Shown: positions 21,073 through 30,283, numbered from the stretch's first letter. The stretch is DNA of 64,000 nucleotides from an uncultured Akkermansia sp. (GCA_947589345.1 CANQAC010000003.1:1-64000); one strand, 5' to 3'. Program-made: numbers and translations. Notes: a model not told the origin generated them from the letters alone.

Positions 21073-22010
21073 TCCGGACACTCAATACTCAGCCGTCTGT
21101 GTGCTCGTCTCGCGCGAAAACCTCCCGGCAAGTTGCAGAAACTGCTCTCAGACGTTGCTGGTAGTATGGAGCAGACTTTGTTGACAGATGCCTCCGAGAT
21201 ATCCGGCACTCCGCAGAGCCGCAAATAGTACTGCACCACTGCCTTGCACAGCTCTTCAGGCTGATTCAGCAAAAAAGGGAGATAGAGTCTCCCTTGCGGA
21301 TCCATAATGGGCAAAGCGACCAGGGCCGCCTCCAACGCCATCCGCACCTCCTCTTGCATACGCGCCCCACGCAGCAGAGCCGGCACAACATCCCGTCCCA
21401 ATGCCTCATTGAGTGCGGGAATAACTTGCAGCCGCACCGTATTCCGGGCAGCCGCTGTGGGATCGGTGTTGGTAGCGTCCTCGCACCAATCCTGACCAAT
21501 CTGCACAAGCCATGCCGTAATCTGCGAACGGCGCATACGCAACATGGGACGTAACCATGTGATGCCATCCTCCTGCCGAGACGAAAGCATGCCACGCAAA
21601 CCAGCAGAACCGCGAGCAATGTTGAAGAGTACCGTCTCCGCCTGGTCATCTGCATGGTGTGCCAAAGCCACGGCAGAACAGCCAACTTGTCGCGCATGTT
21701 CTGCCAATATACGCCGACGTTGCTGTCGGGCCGTTGTCTCCACCGATTCTCCGCACTGCCGAGCAAGCATGGGAACATTCACTCGATATTCTTCAAAAGG
21801 GACTCCCAATTTCTCGCACAACTCGCGGCAAAATCGAGCGTCAGCATCTGCCGCCTCAGCGCGTATGCCATGGTGTACGTGGCATGCATAGGTGGGTATT
21901 CCACGCAGGATCAACATGCGCAGCAACGCCACAGAATCTCGCCCGCCGCTTAATCCCAGCACCACGGCTTGGTTCGGACACTCAAAAAGGTTCTCCACCA
22001 AGGGCTGCAT
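21063..22010 (-). CDS. tilS: tRNA(Ile)-lysidine synthase TilS
   Basis: The enzyme converts C34 of the CAU anticodon of tRNA-Ile to lysidine using ATP and lysine. The PP-loop LGLSGGRDSVALL is at about 18-30, followed by HHGIRAEAADADARFC and AHHADDQAETVLFN. At 315 residues it is shorter than E. coli TilS (432) and near the minimal forms that lack part of the C-terminal domain. It follows the pseudopilin gene by 24 nt on the same strand; its end overlaps ruvC. Confidence 0.93.
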   Translation of the reverse strand: MQPLVENLFECPNQAVVLGLSGGRDSVALLRMLILRGIPTYACHVHHGIRAEAADADARFCRELCEKLGVPFEEYRVNVPMLARQCGESVETTARQQRRRILAEHARQVGCSAVALAHHADDQAETVLFNIARGSAGLRGMLSSRQEDGITWLRPMLRMRRSQITAWLVQIGQDWCEDATNTDPTAAARNTVRLQVIPALNEALGRDVVPALLRGARMQEEVRMALEAALVALPIMDPQGRLYLPFLLNQPEELCKAVVQYYLRLCGVPDISEASVNKVCSILPATSESSFCNLPGGFRARRAHRRLSIECPDQI

Positions 22011-22034
22011 AGCTTTGGTAATAACGCACCGACG

Positions 22035-22775
22035 TTACTTCTTTTTCTTGGTGGGTACAAGCTTCTCCGGGTTAATCTTGCGGAAAAGCTTGGCAGAATC
22101 CACCTGTTCGTCGTCTTTCATCTCAAACTGCTGCACTACCCCACTGGCGTATGCCACCATCAGGGTATTGCTATGGCGGTCCAAAGTCGGTATCACCATC
22201 TTTTTGAAATCGGAGAGACTAGTCACACTCTGCTTTGCTTGGGGAATACCATCGCTCAGCCATGGCAACATATCCAGATGCTTTTTACCCAACGTACGAA
22301 TCTGCGAATTGGGGTTGTCCTCATCCTCCGAGCCATCCGTCCACGACACATACGACACAGTCTTTGTACTCGCCTCCATCAACATACCATCCTGAACTTG
22401 GGCTCGGTGATCACCCGGACAGTGGAAAATGGTGGCTACCTTCATCCTATGCTTGCGATCACTGGGCAGCACAGTAGAATCCAACTCCTGCGCCAGGCCC
22501 ATCCACCAACCTTCCGATTCATCCATTTCAGGCGTGTCTTCATCATCTGCCATTCCGCTTGTCGGCAGCATGTTGCGCGTGGCCATATCCTGCCCATACT
22601 TTACGCCCAATTTCGCCAACTGGTCTATATTGGCCCGACATTTTACCACATCTCCAGCATTAAGGTAGCTAAACAGTAAGGGCGATGATATCCCCAGCAA
22701 TACCGCCAATATGGCGATCACTACGATCAACTCAACCAATGTAAATCCACGAACCTGAACTCGTATCGCTCTCAT
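22035..22775 (-). CDS. Prepilin-like protein (type II secretion pseudopilin / type IV pilin class)
   Basis: 246 residues. The N-terminus MRAIRVQVRGFTLVELIVVI is a class III signal: cleavage by prepilin peptidase after the glycine leaves methylated Phe, with Glu at +5 of the mature chain. The hydrophobic helix is followed by a globular domain with H-X-G style elements (FHCPGDHRAQ) and a basic KKKK end. Many such lone pseudopilins with large C-terminal domains occur in Planctomycetes and Verrucomicrobia. Promoter with 9-nt gap and AGGAGGGG before ATG 22775. Confidence 0.88.
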   Translation of the reverse strand: MRAIRVQVRGFTLVELIVVIAILAVLLGISSPLLFSYLNAGDVVKCRANIDQLAKLGVKYGQDMATRNMLPTSGMADDEDTPEMDESEGWWMGLAQELDSTVLPSDRKHRMKVATIFHCPGDHRAQVQDGMLMEASTKTVSYVSWTDGSEDEDNPNSQIRTLGKKHLDMLPWLSDGIPQAKQSVTSLSDFKKMVIPTLDRHSNTLMVAYASGVVQQFEMKDDEQVDSAKLFRKINPEKLVPTKKKK

Positions 22776-22784
22776 ACCCCTCCT

Positions 22785-22812
22785 AATCTACCACATACCG
22801 CTATCTTGTCAA
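22785..22812 (-). promoter_or_regulatory. Pseudopilin-tilS operon promoter
   Basis: Minus strand TTGACA (22807-22812), 16 bp, TAGATT (22785-22790), 9 nt to ATG 22775. AGGAGGGG fills the gap, but a transcript starting about 6 nt after the -10 would carry almost none of it. Confidence 0.7.
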
Positions 22813-22837
22813 GCTTGCGATCGAAGCTCTTTTATGC

Positions 22838-22865
22838 TTGATTTTTGTAAATATTTTAACATAAT
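22838..22865 (+). promoter_or_regulatory. marR-type gene promoter
   Basis: TTGATT, 16 bp, CATAAT (22860-22865), 7 nt to ATG 22873, in a very AT-rich stretch. It excludes the longer ORF start at 22834. Confidence 0.6.
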
Positions 22866-22872
22866 AAACTTC

Positions 22873-23334
22873 ATGGGACAAAACCTATATGCTGACCAAG
22901 GTTATGCGCTATATCGCATCCTTAAAGGATTGGAAAGGGAAAGGCAGGCAATCAGCAAGGGAAAAGGGCCTGTCGAACAATCGTCTCACTCTCTCTCAAC
23001 GCGGCAAAAATTGGCTCTCAGTCGTGTCAAATTGCTCACGACTGATCATCCGGAAGGTATAGGTCTCAAAGCGCTGGCTCAAAGTGTACAAATGGCAGTA
23101 TCTGCCGCCTCCATCATGGTAGACCTGATGGTGCAAAAAGGGTTGCTTCGGCGTTTACCGGATCCAAAGGACCGCCGAGCCGTACGCATCACGCTCACTC
23201 CACAAGGGGAGCAGACTTTTTTGCTCTGCCATGAGCAATTTCTCTCTCACCTCTCCCTCATCGCGCAGAGATTTTCTCCGGAGGAACAGCTGGTTTTAAG
23301 TCGTATCGCGGAGAAAATTGATCCTTCCTCCTGA
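22873..23334 (+). CDS. MarR-family transcriptional regulator
   Basis: 153 residues with a winged helix: recognition region LKALAQSVQMAVSAASIMVDLM and the wing RRLPDPKDRRAVRITLT, the MarR signature. These dimers usually repress genes for efflux or stress response and respond to small aromatic ligands. The EamA transporter gene lies 167 nt downstream on the same strand and could be a target, but it has its own promoter. I saw no clear operator palindrome. Confidence 0.88.
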   Translation: MGQNLYADQGYALYRILKGLERERQAISKGKGPVEQSSHSLSTRQKLALSRVKLLTTDHPEGIGLKALAQSVQMAVSAASIMVDLMVQKGLLRRLPDPKDRRAVRITLTPQGEQTFLLCHEQFLSHLSLIAQRFSPEEQLVLSRIAEKIDPSS

Positions 23335-23446
23335 ACCTGATGCCTACGAGATGGGGGATCCCCATGTGGCATCAATCCGCTTCTGTTGCCTCTACCCGTC
23401 CCAAAAACTCTATGCTATTCTCGATCAAAAGAAAGAATATGATGTC

Positions 23447-23475
23447 TTGCTTGCACGTCAATGCTTTGGTACAAT
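23447..23475 (+). promoter_or_regulatory. EamA transporter promoter
   Basis: TTGCTT (23447-23452), 17 bp, TACAAT (23470-23475). The gap to ATG 23502 is 26 nt, so a leader of about 20 nt is expected. Confidence 0.6.
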
Positions 23476-23501
23476 CTGTCGGCATCACCCATTGAGATGG
23501 T

Positions 23502-24440
23502 ATGAATACGAATACGCCTCGCCCTTCGTACACAGCAATACTGGTAGCGTACTTCATGATATATGTGGTGTGGGGATCCACCTACTTCTTTATTGGTGAA
23601 GCTCTCAAATACTTCTCATCCTATGTGCTGGGCGGTGTGCGTTTTACGGCAGCAGGCGTTCTCCTGCTTTTGTACGCTAAAACCAAGGGGGAGAACATAT
23701 TTAACCGCGGTATCATGCGTGTTTCCGTGCCCTGTGGCATGATCATGTTGTTTGCAGACATGACCGCTATCATGCTGGCTCAAAAATACATCACCAGCAG
23801 TTTGGAAGCAGTGCTGGCAGCATCCACGATGATATGGATCACGTTGTTCAACGTACGCCGCTGGCGTTACAATTTTCGCAACTATCGCGTGCCACTTGGT
23901 CTAGTGGGAGGTCTCATTGGTGTTGTACTGCTCTACCTGCACGAACTTTCGCTACCCGACAGTCATGGAGAACTCGGTGTATTGATTTTTCTGGGCGGCA
24001 TGATTGCATGGTCGCTCGGCTCGCTGTTCATCAAATACTACGCCTCGGCCAAGGAACAAGTGAATGCGTGGAGCGGTACGGCATGGCAGATGTTTGCCGC
24101 CGGTCTGGCTTTCTTTGTGGTGGCTTATTTCTCCGGTGAAATATCGGCCACCAAGTGGGAAGACATTCCATGGCAAGGTTGGGCACATGTGAGTTATTTG
24201 GTGCTGTTCGGTTCTATCTGCGCATACACCAGCTATGTATGGCTCCTCAAAGTGCGACCGGCTACTGAGGTTGCTACCCATGCCTACGCCAACCCATTCA
24301 TCGCGATTCTATTGGGAGCTTGCTTCGGCGGCGAGCAGATTCTCCCGCTGCAATGGGCTGGACTCGCTATCATCATCGCGAGCCTCGTTCTTATCAATAA
24401 TCGCCACAAAAAGAAAAGTCCGCCGAAGGTCAAAGTCTGA
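23502..24440 (+). CDS. EamA/DMT-family transporter (RhaT/YdcZ type)
   Basis: 312 residues with about ten hydrophobic helices in two EamA repeats, e.g. AILVAYFMIYVVWGSTYFFIGEA at the start and FIAILLGACFGGEQ near the end; the WGSTY motif is typical of the family. It should export metabolites or amino acids across the inner membrane; the substrate cannot be told. The C-terminus is basic and cytosolic (NNRHKKKSPPK). Its stop overlaps the convergent fabH stop by 11 nt. Confidence 0.9.
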   Translation: MNTNTPRPSYTAILVAYFMIYVVWGSTYFFIGEALKYFSSYVLGGVRFTAAGVLLLLYAKTKGENIFNRGIMRVSVPCGMIMLFADMTAIMLAQKYITSSLEAVLAASTMIWITLFNVRRWRYNFRNYRVPLGLVGGLIGVVLLYLHELSLPDSHGELGVLIFLGGMIAWSLGSLFIKYYASAKEQVNAWSGTAWQMFAAGLAFFVVAYFSGEISATKWEDIPWQGWAHVSYLVLFGSICAYTSYVWLLKVRPATEVATHAYANPFIAILLGACFGGEQILPLQWAGLAIIIASLVLINNRHKKKSPPKVKV

Positions 24441-25446
24441 TGGCTGCAGAACTCCACGTGAGACCAGCCCCAAAGGTCACCATCAGCACAATGTCACCTT
24501 TCTTGGCACGCCCGCCGCGAATCGCCTCGTCCAGAGCGATGGCACATGCAGCGCCGGATGTATTGCCGTACTTTTGCAAATTCACAAACACACGCTCCGG
24601 CGGAATACCAAGCCTCTGTGTCACAGCATTGATAATTCGCAGATTCGCCTGATGGGGAATCACCAGAGAAATATCCTCCGGCTTGATACCTGTGCGACGG
24701 ATGAGCGAAAGAGCAGAGTCTTTCATGTGTGCCACGGCATGACGAAATACTTCATTGCCGCGCATGGCCAGAGTGTAGAGCTTCTCGTGTATGTTCTCTT
24801 CCGTAGTGGGTATGGCTGACCCACCACCCGGCACCATCAGCAAATCCGTCAATGTGCCATCCGATCCAATATCAGAAGCAAGTATGGCACTATCCCCCGG
24901 CTCTCCCGTTCCTGTCCGCAGCACGGCCGCTCCTGCTCCGTCTCCAAAAAGAACACAAGTAGTCCGGTCCTCCCAGTTCACAATATGACTGAGCTTTTCA
25001 GACGAAATAATGAGAGCCGTACGCGCCTGACCACAGCCTATAAATTGCACGGCAGTCTTGAGCGCATAGAGAAAACTCGAACAAGCTGCTGATATATCAA
25101 AAGCCGCCGCATTCACAGCTCCTAAATTCGCTTGCACGTAGCAAGCTGTAGAAGGAGTGAAAGTATCGGGCGTCACGGTGCCGACAATGATCAGGTCAAT
25201 CTCCTCTGGTTTTACTCCGGCCGCTTCCATGGCCTTACGAGCTGCATGAGTAGCCATATCACTCGGCTTTTCATCAGGCGCCGCTATGCGTCGTTCCTTG
25301 ATACCAGTGCGCTCCACGATCCACTCATTGGAGGTATCGACCATCTTCTCCAAGTCAGAATTCGTCAGCCGATGCTCCGGTACATAGGAGCCTGTCCCTA
25401 TGAGTGCAACCGGCAGCCGTTTGAACGGTTTAGTCAAATCATTCAT
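24430..25446 (-). CDS. fabH: Beta-ketoacyl-ACP synthase III FabH
   Basis: 338 residues; it condenses acetyl-CoA with malonyl-ACP to start fatty acid synthesis. The Cys-His-Asn triad is visible in AACSSF, PHQAN and YGNTSGA, and the N-terminus has GTGSYVPE. ATG 25446 (MNDLTKPF) is preferred to the TTG at 25467. A strong promoter gives a leader of about 45 nt. No other fab gene is adjacent. Confidence 0.95.
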   Translation of the reverse strand: MNDLTKPFKRLPVALIGTGSYVPEHRLTNSDLEKMVDTSNEWIVERTGIKERRIAAPDEKPSDMATHAARKAMEAAGVKPEEIDLIIVGTVTPDTFTPSTACYVQANLGAVNAAAFDISAACSSFLYALKTAVQFIGCGQARTALIISSEKLSHIVNWEDRTTCVLFGDGAGAAVLRTGTGEPGDSAILASDIGSDGTLTDLLMVPGGGSAIPTTEENIHEKLYTLAMRGNEVFRHAVAHMKDSALSLIRRTGIKPEDISLVIPHQANLRIINAVTQRLGIPPERVFVNLQKYGNTSGAACAIALDEAIRGGRAKKGDIVLMVTFGAGLTWSSAAIRL

Positions 25447-25496
25447 AACTTCTTGATTGATAAGCAAACAGCAGGTTCTTCCCTGTGAGCTGCGGG

Positions 25497-25525
25497 ATTA
25501 TAGCATCTATCTGCCACTTTGACAA
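25497..25525 (-). promoter_or_regulatory. fabH promoter
   Basis: Minus strand TTGTCA (25520-25525), 17 bp, TATAAT (25497-25502). About 50 nt separate the -10 from ATG 25446. Confidence 0.7.
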
Positions 25526-25604
25526 GCCCCTTCTTCCTCTCCCGCTCATCAACCTATCACTATCAAACGACAAGAAATTCAGGATATATAGTGTCAGTTT
25601 TTTC

Positions 25605-25632
25605 TTGACGGTACAACCTATTGTGGTAGGAT
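25605..25632 (+). promoter_or_regulatory. nrdR operon promoter, predicted leaderless
   Basis: TTGACG (25605-25610), 16 bp, TAGGAT (25627-25632), 6 nt to ATG 25639. Confidence 0.7.
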
Positions 25633-25638
25633 GAAGGC

Positions 25639-26130
25639 ATGCGGTGCATCCAATGCGGATATACGGAGGACAAAGTGATCGATTCACGCATGTCGCGCGA
25701 AGGGTCGTGCATACGGCGACGTCGGGAGTGCCTGCGCTGCGGGTATCGCTACACCACCTACGAACAGCTGGAACGCACCGAGTTGAGAGTTGTTAAAAGA
25801 AGCAATGTCCACGAAGCTCTCAACCGTGAAAAAATTTTGCGTGGGATGATTGAGGCATGTGAAAAAAGACCAGTGAGCATGGATCAATTGGACGCTGCCG
25901 CTGATGAGTTAGTGGCCGAACTGCATCGCGACCACGTACGCGAGGTGCCCACGGCAGTCATCGTGATGAAGGTCACGGAGAAGCTGCAAAATATCGACCC
26001 GATAGCTTGCATTCGCTATTCTTCAAGGTACCACCAATACCAGAATGCTGATGAATTTATCGAAATCGTACGCAGGATGGAAAGCCTGCGTGCCAATGAC
26101 CCTCTGCAGCGCAAACTCAAACTCGGATGA
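25639..26130 (+). CDS. nrdR: Transcriptional repressor NrdR
   Basis: 163 residues: N-terminal zinc ribbon (CIQCG ... CLRCG at about 3-34) and an ATP-cone from about 46 (LRVVKRSNVHEALNREKILRGM). NrdR senses ATP/dATP and represses ribonucleotide reductase genes. The SSRYHQYQNADEFIE stretch is typical of the C-terminus. It overlaps the next gene by 4 nt. No nrdAB genes or NrdR boxes were noticed nearby. Confidence 0.96.
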   Translation: MRCIQCGYTEDKVIDSRMSREGSCIRRRRECLRCGYRYTTYEQLERTELRVVKRSNVHEALNREKILRGMIEACEKRPVSMDQLDAAADELVAELHRDHVREVPTAVIVMKVTEKLQNIDPIACIRYSSRYHQYQNADEFIEIVRRMESLRANDPLQRKLKLG

Positions 26131-26639
26131 TTCAGACAACGACCAAACGCCCCTACCTGCAAACGGGCGAGTGCATCACCTGCGACTACGACTGTGAGTG
26201 GTTGGAAGACGTGCTGCATGAGGCAGCGCAAACCGCCGGAGTTTTTTTGCCCTATGAGCATGAAGTTGCCCAAGGTATACTGCAATACATGGAGCAGTAT
26301 TGTCCCTTGAAGGCGCTGCCACTAAAATATTTTTTCGGACGAATGCGTGGAGTTTTGCGAGAGATTGGGCTGCCGCGCATTGCTGACGCACTGCAGGAGC
26401 AACTCCCTCCTGTATCCATCCCGCTGGACGCTCTGGCGGGAGAAAACCCACTCCCTCTTTTCTTTTATACAGAGTTGAAGCACAGGATGGATGATCTGCG
26501 GCGCCGCGGGCTCACCTCCTACCGATTTTCCGGGGCGCACCGCTGCAGCTTGGTGCTGGGCAGGCGCCGTAGGTCCTGCCCCACCCAGCGGCGGGTTCTC
26601 CATGAACTGCGGTCCTTTCTAGCCTACCAAGCAGCGTAG
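26127..26639 (+). CDS. Hypothetical protein in the nrdR operon
   Basis: 170 residues, cytosolic by appearance; no family recognised. It has a CITCDYDCEWLE cluster near residue 17, a proline- and leucine-rich middle and a basic C-terminus (GRRRRSCPTQRR). The ATG overlaps the nrdR stop (ATGA), so it is translationally coupled to nrdR, and the MntP-like gene starts 3 nt after it. Confidence 0.7.
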   Translation: MIQTTTKRPYLQTGECITCDYDCEWLEDVLHEAAQTAGVFLPYEHEVAQGILQYMEQYCPLKALPLKYFFGRMRGVLREIGLPRIADALQEQLPPVSIPLDALAGENPLPLFFYTELKHRMDDLRRRGLTSYRFSGAHRCSLVLGRRRRSCPTQRRVLHELRSFLAYQAA

Positions 26640-26642
26640 GAC

Positions 26643-27212
26643 ATGAATGTTCCCGAACTTCTGGGCATCGCGGCAGCCTTGGCTGCTGACGCGGTGACGT
26701 ACGCGTTCTCTTATGGATTGCAGCTGCAAATGCACAGACGGCGAGCTTCCTTGATGTTGGCGTGTACCGTTGGCTTTTTCCAAGGATTTATGCCGTTATT
26801 GGGCTATGTGAGCGGAACAGGATTGCGAGAACTAGTTCAACAGTGGGGCAAGTGGGGCGCACTGATCATCTTTTGCGCATTGGGACTCGGGACCATTCGC
26901 AAGGCTCTCTGCAAAGCACACACGGATGAGGTGCAACTGCCGCTTGGATTGCCGGGTTTACTTCTGGTAGGGATTGCTACAAGCATAGACGCCTTCTCTG
27001 TAGGCATCTGCATGGCGATTAGACAAGAAATGGGGAACTATCTCTCACCCCAACAACTCGCATTGGCAGCGGGAACCATCGGTCTGGTCACCTTCGCGGG
27101 AGCCTTAATCTTTTTCCGCCTGGCTCGCGTGCTACGCAGTATTCCGGAACGTCTGCTTCAATTCGCAGATGGTCTCATTCTCATCGCCCTCGGGATTAAC
27201 TGCGTATGCTGA
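26643..27212 (+). CDS. mntP: MntP-like (DUF204) manganese efflux protein
   Basis: 189 residues, six hydrophobic helices in two repeats. Each repeat keeps the paired acidic motif: AADAVTYAFSYG near residue 14 and TSIDAFSVGICMA near residue 115. In E. coli MntP such aspartates are needed for manganese export. The first motif is less canonical (DAVTYA rather than DAFAVS). Third gene of the nrdR operon; linkage to ribonucleotide reductase control through manganese is a reasonable but unproven idea. Confidence 0.85.
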   Translation: MNVPELLGIAAALAADAVTYAFSYGLQLQMHRRRASLMLACTVGFFQGFMPLLGYVSGTGLRELVQQWGKWGALIIFCALGLGTIRKALCKAHTDEVQLPLGLPGLLLVGIATSIDAFSVGICMAIRQEMGNYLSPQQLALAAGTIGLVTFAGALIFFRLARVLRSIPERLLQFADGLILIALGINCVC

Positions 27213-27219
27213 TCAAGTA

Positions 27220-28191
27220 TCACGAGGCCGGCTCTGCCGGGGCGGCGTAGCGCAGCTCAGCCTGTTCATCACGGATAATGCTCATCACATCCTCCCCCGG
27301 ATCATGCGCTTGTGGTAGAGGCTCGAGACTCTTCACTTCAAAAGGGGCAAAATCTTTTTCCGGCTTAATGTCACCACCGGTGGCCAAGGAGAAATACCCA
27401 CGCTCAGGATTGAGTCGGCAGTTGATGTTATTGTTGGGATTCGCGTCGCGTGTAAAACGGAATTGAGACGCCTGATGCCAAACTTGGCCATCCCAGCGGA
27501 AAGCTGGACCGAACGTAGCGCGCCTCTCATTTTTCTTAGACTCCACATTACGCATAAAGTCCTCCACAAAGCCGCAGCTGCCGCCAAGCCCCTGCCGTAC
27601 CGCTTGGACACGCCAGCAACTCAACAACTCCCATTTGCCAGTTTCAGGGTTGTAAATATAGCCTGCAATGCGCCGAAAATCATCCCCATCTTTACGCTCT
27701 ACCACGAGCGTGCGAATCACCTGTCCCTCCTTCCAAGCAAACCTGCGCATGGATTTACCTCCGGTACCTTCCCCGCCAAATCTCTCGGTCACCACTTGCT
27801 CGCCGCGGGCCACCAACTTAGCGCGTTCCTCCTCGGGAGCAGCGTGAGGATTATCTCCCGTATCCTTGGCATCCCAAATCGAGAAGATGGCTACGCGTAT
27901 CGGGTTACCTTGCCCGTCTTTCTCGCACAACTCCTGCACTCCGATGTATCCATTGGCAAAGTTGTTGCAAGAAAAATAGGTGCCCGGAGCAGACTTCTCA
28001 ATAACCGCCTCTTGATACGCCGCCTTGTGTTCCGGCACATCAGGCCCGTACACCAGATGAACAGATGTACACTGTCGCTGCGCCATATTTTCCGGCGACC
28101 AATAATCCGAATCGCGATTTCCAAACGCCTGCGGCATCAACACCAACCCCGCATAAACCATTCCCCATATCATCTTCTCACCAATCTTCAT
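27220..28191 (-). CDS. Secreted DUF3472-type protein
   Basis: 323 residues with a signal peptide (MIWGMVYAGLVLMPQAFG). The region around 45-110 has SVHLVYG, GYIGVQELCEKDG and VAIFSIWDAKDTGDNP, the pattern I know from DUF3472 proteins of unknown function, often found beside carbohydrate-degrading genes in gut bacteria. ATG 28191 is set by a promoter ending 8 nt upstream; the 28215 start would lie in it. Convergent with mntP and divergent from speA. Confidence 0.75.
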   Translation of the reverse strand: MKIGEKMIWGMVYAGLVLMPQAFGNRDSDYWSPENMAQRQCTSVHLVYGPDVPEHKAAYQEAVIEKSAPGTYFSCNNFANGYIGVQELCEKDGQGNPIRVAIFSIWDAKDTGDNPHAAPEEERAKLVARGEQVVTERFGGEGTGGKSMRRFAWKEGQVIRTLVVERKDGDDFRRIAGYIYNPETGKWELLSCWRVQAVRQGLGGSCGFVEDFMRNVESKKNERRATFGPAFRWDGQVWHQASQFRFTRDANPNNNINCRLNPERGYFSLATGGDIKPEKDFAPFEVKSLEPLPQAHDPGEDVMSIIRDEQAELRYAAPAEPAS

Positions 28192-28199
28192 ACCCTCGT

Positions 28200-28228
28200 A
28201 TGCTACCAAATTCACTCACCGTTAGCAA
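28200..28228 (-). promoter_or_regulatory. Promoter of the DUF3472 gene
   Basis: Minus strand TTGCTA (28223-28228), 17 bp, TAGCAT (28200-28205), 8 nt to ATG 28191; predicted leader of about 2 nt. Confidence 0.65.
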
Positions 28229-28251
28229 GCATAAAAACGCCTTGATTTGGC

Positions 28252-28280
28252 TTGCATGTGAGGGGCGAACGTGCTATATA
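28252..28280 (+). promoter_or_regulatory. speA promoter
   Basis: TTGCAT (28252-28257), 17 bp, TATATA (28275-28280). ATG 28313 is 32 nt further on. Confidence 0.55.
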
Positions 28281-28312
28281 TCCCGAGTCTTCTTTACTCA
28301 TCGTTTTTCAGC

Positions 28313-30253
28313 ATGCCCCACCGTAAATCTCAGCCTATTCGACGCAAAGTCAAAAATTGGACAGCCGCGGATTCTGCCGAGTTATACTGCGTCCCCGACT
28401 GGAGCAACGGATTTTTTGCCATTTCAAAAAATGGCGAAACGACAGTGCGCCTTCAGGACAGTGATGGGGAAATGCGCAACGTGAGTCTGGTGAGCATCAT
28501 GCGTGAACTGACAGACCGTGGGACAGCCGCTCCGGTACTACTGCGTTTCCGCGATCTGTTACGTGCCAGGCTTGACGAGCTTAATAAAAGTTTCGCCGGA
28601 GCAATTCGCAAGGCAGACTACCGGGGAGTGTACCGAGGAGTCTACCCCATCAAGGTGAATCAGCAACGCCCCATTGTCGAAGAAATTGTCTCCTACGGAG
28701 CGCGCTACCACTACGGCTTGGAAGCCGGTTCCAAGCCTGAACTCATCGCGGCCATGGCCTACATGCAGGATAGCGAAGCGTTCCTCATGTGCAACGGATA
28801 TAAGGATGATGAGTTCATTGACTTAGCTCTCATGGGACAACGCATGGGGTTGAATATTTATTTGATATTGGAGATGCCCAATGAGTTGCCGGCTATCTTA
28901 CGGCGGGCAGAAAGGCTGGGCATTGAGCCCAACTTGGGCGTGCGCGTGCGACTTTCCGCCAAAGGATCTGGTCACTGGAGCGAGTCGGCAGGCGATAAAT
29001 CAGTATTTGGGCTTAACCCGGCGCAAGTTATCGATGTGGTGGACCACCTCAAAGCCGTTAACAAACTCCATTGCCTGAAAGTGCTGCACTACCACCAAGG
29101 CTCTCAAATCCCCAATATTTCTGTCATTCGTGAGGGTCTCTCCGAAGCGTGTCGCATATACATTGACCTCGTACGCGAAGGCGCTCCCATGGGTACGCTG
29201 GATATGGGCGGTGGTCTGGCAGTGGATTACGACGGATCACAGACCAATTTCCACTCCTCGTGCAACTACTCGGTGGAGGAATATGCCCGTGACGTCGTGG
29301 AAATTGTCGGTGAAATGTGTACCAGAAGCGGAGTCCACCACCCAACGCTCGTAACAGAATCCGGGCGTGCCATATCTGCATACCACTCTGTTTTGATATT
29401 TAATATACTGGATGTGACAAGTTCGCGCGGCTACGGTAGCGGGTTGCCCAAACTGCCGAAAAACGCCAGCGAGGTACTCAAAGCACTGGACGAAACCTAC
29501 CGCATGCTCACGCGCAAAAATATCCAGGAATGCTACAATGACGCCAACTACTACCGCGAAACTCTGCGCATGCAATTCGCGTACGGTAACGTAAGTTTGC
29601 GGGAACGTGGCGTCGGTGAAGCTATCTATTGGCATATTATGGAGCTTATTGCTCACCGCATCGCGGAAATGAGCGAAATCCCCGAGGATCTCAAGGAAGT
29701 TTCTGACAATATGGTAGACTTCTACTACGCCAACTTCTCGCTTTTCCAAAGTCTGCCGGATGCATGGGCAATTGACCAGCTTTTCCCGGTAATGCCGATT
29801 CAGCGCCTCTGCGAACGGCCTACGCAAAAGAGCGTACTCGTCGACATCACTTGTGACTGCGACGGCAAGGTTGCCCAGTATATCGACCGTGAGGATGTGG
29901 CGAAATCCTTACCTCTGCACGAAGTTGAAAGTGATGAGCAGTACTACGTGGCCATCTTTTTGGTGGGCGCCTATCAGGAAACGCTTGGAGATATTCACAA
30001 CCTGCTGGGCGACACGAATGTTGTAAGCGTTCATCTCGAAAACGGTCATCCCGTATTCACTGGTGAGGAAGAGGGCGATTGCGTGGCCGACGTGCTTTCC
30101 TACGTCAAATATGACACGAAAGAGTTGGTAAGTCGTTTCCGAGAATTGGCGGAAAAAGCCGTGGCGGTAGGTCGCATTACCCCACGCCAGCGACGCGAAG
30201 CGTTGGAAGCCTACCGCGATGGTCTCAATGGCTACACCTACTACGAACTCTAG
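28313..30253 (+). CDS. speA: Biosynthetic arginine decarboxylase SpeA
   Basis: 646 residues, normal for the PLP-dependent fold III arginine decarboxylase that makes agmatine for polyamine synthesis. The PLP lysine is in GVYPIKVNQQ, the H of HYHQGSQIPN and the GGGLAVDYDG phosphate loop are present, and DITCDCDGKV near the C-terminus carries the cysteine conserved in these enzymes. GTG 28271 is possible, but it overlaps the promoter -10. ATG 28313 (MPHRKSQ) is therefore taken. Confidence 0.95.
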   Translation: MPHRKSQPIRRKVKNWTAADSAELYCVPDWSNGFFAISKNGETTVRLQDSDGEMRNVSLVSIMRELTDRGTAAPVLLRFRDLLRARLDELNKSFAGAIRKADYRGVYRGVYPIKVNQQRPIVEEIVSYGARYHYGLEAGSKPELIAAMAYMQDSEAFLMCNGYKDDEFIDLALMGQRMGLNIYLILEMPNELPAILRRAERLGIEPNLGVRVRLSAKGSGHWSESAGDKSVFGLNPAQVIDVVDHLKAVNKLHCLKVLHYHQGSQIPNISVIREGLSEACRIYIDLVREGAPMGTLDMGGGLAVDYDGSQTNFHSSCNYSVEEYARDVVEIVGEMCTRSGVHHPTLVTESGRAISAYHSVLIFNILDVTSSRGYGSGLPKLPKNASEVLKALDETYRMLTRKNIQECYNDANYYRETLRMQFAYGNVSLRERGVGEAIYWHIMELIAHRIAEMSEIPEDLKEVSDNMVDFYYANFSLFQSLPDAWAIDQLFPVMPIQRLCERPTQKSVLVDITCDCDGKVAQYIDREDVAKSLPLHEVESDEQYYVAIFLVGAYQETLGDIHNLLGDTNVVSVHLENGHPVFTGEEEGDCVADVLSYVKYDTKELVSRFRELAEKAVAVGRITPRQRREALEAYRDGLNGYTYYEL

Positions 30254-30283
30254 GTGATTCGCCCCGCTTGGCGCAACTCAGTC

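Noticed and set aside
27463-28245. 260-codon plus-strand ORF opposite the DUF3472 gene
   Set aside because: Antisense shadow; the minus strand has the signal peptide, promoter and family pattern.
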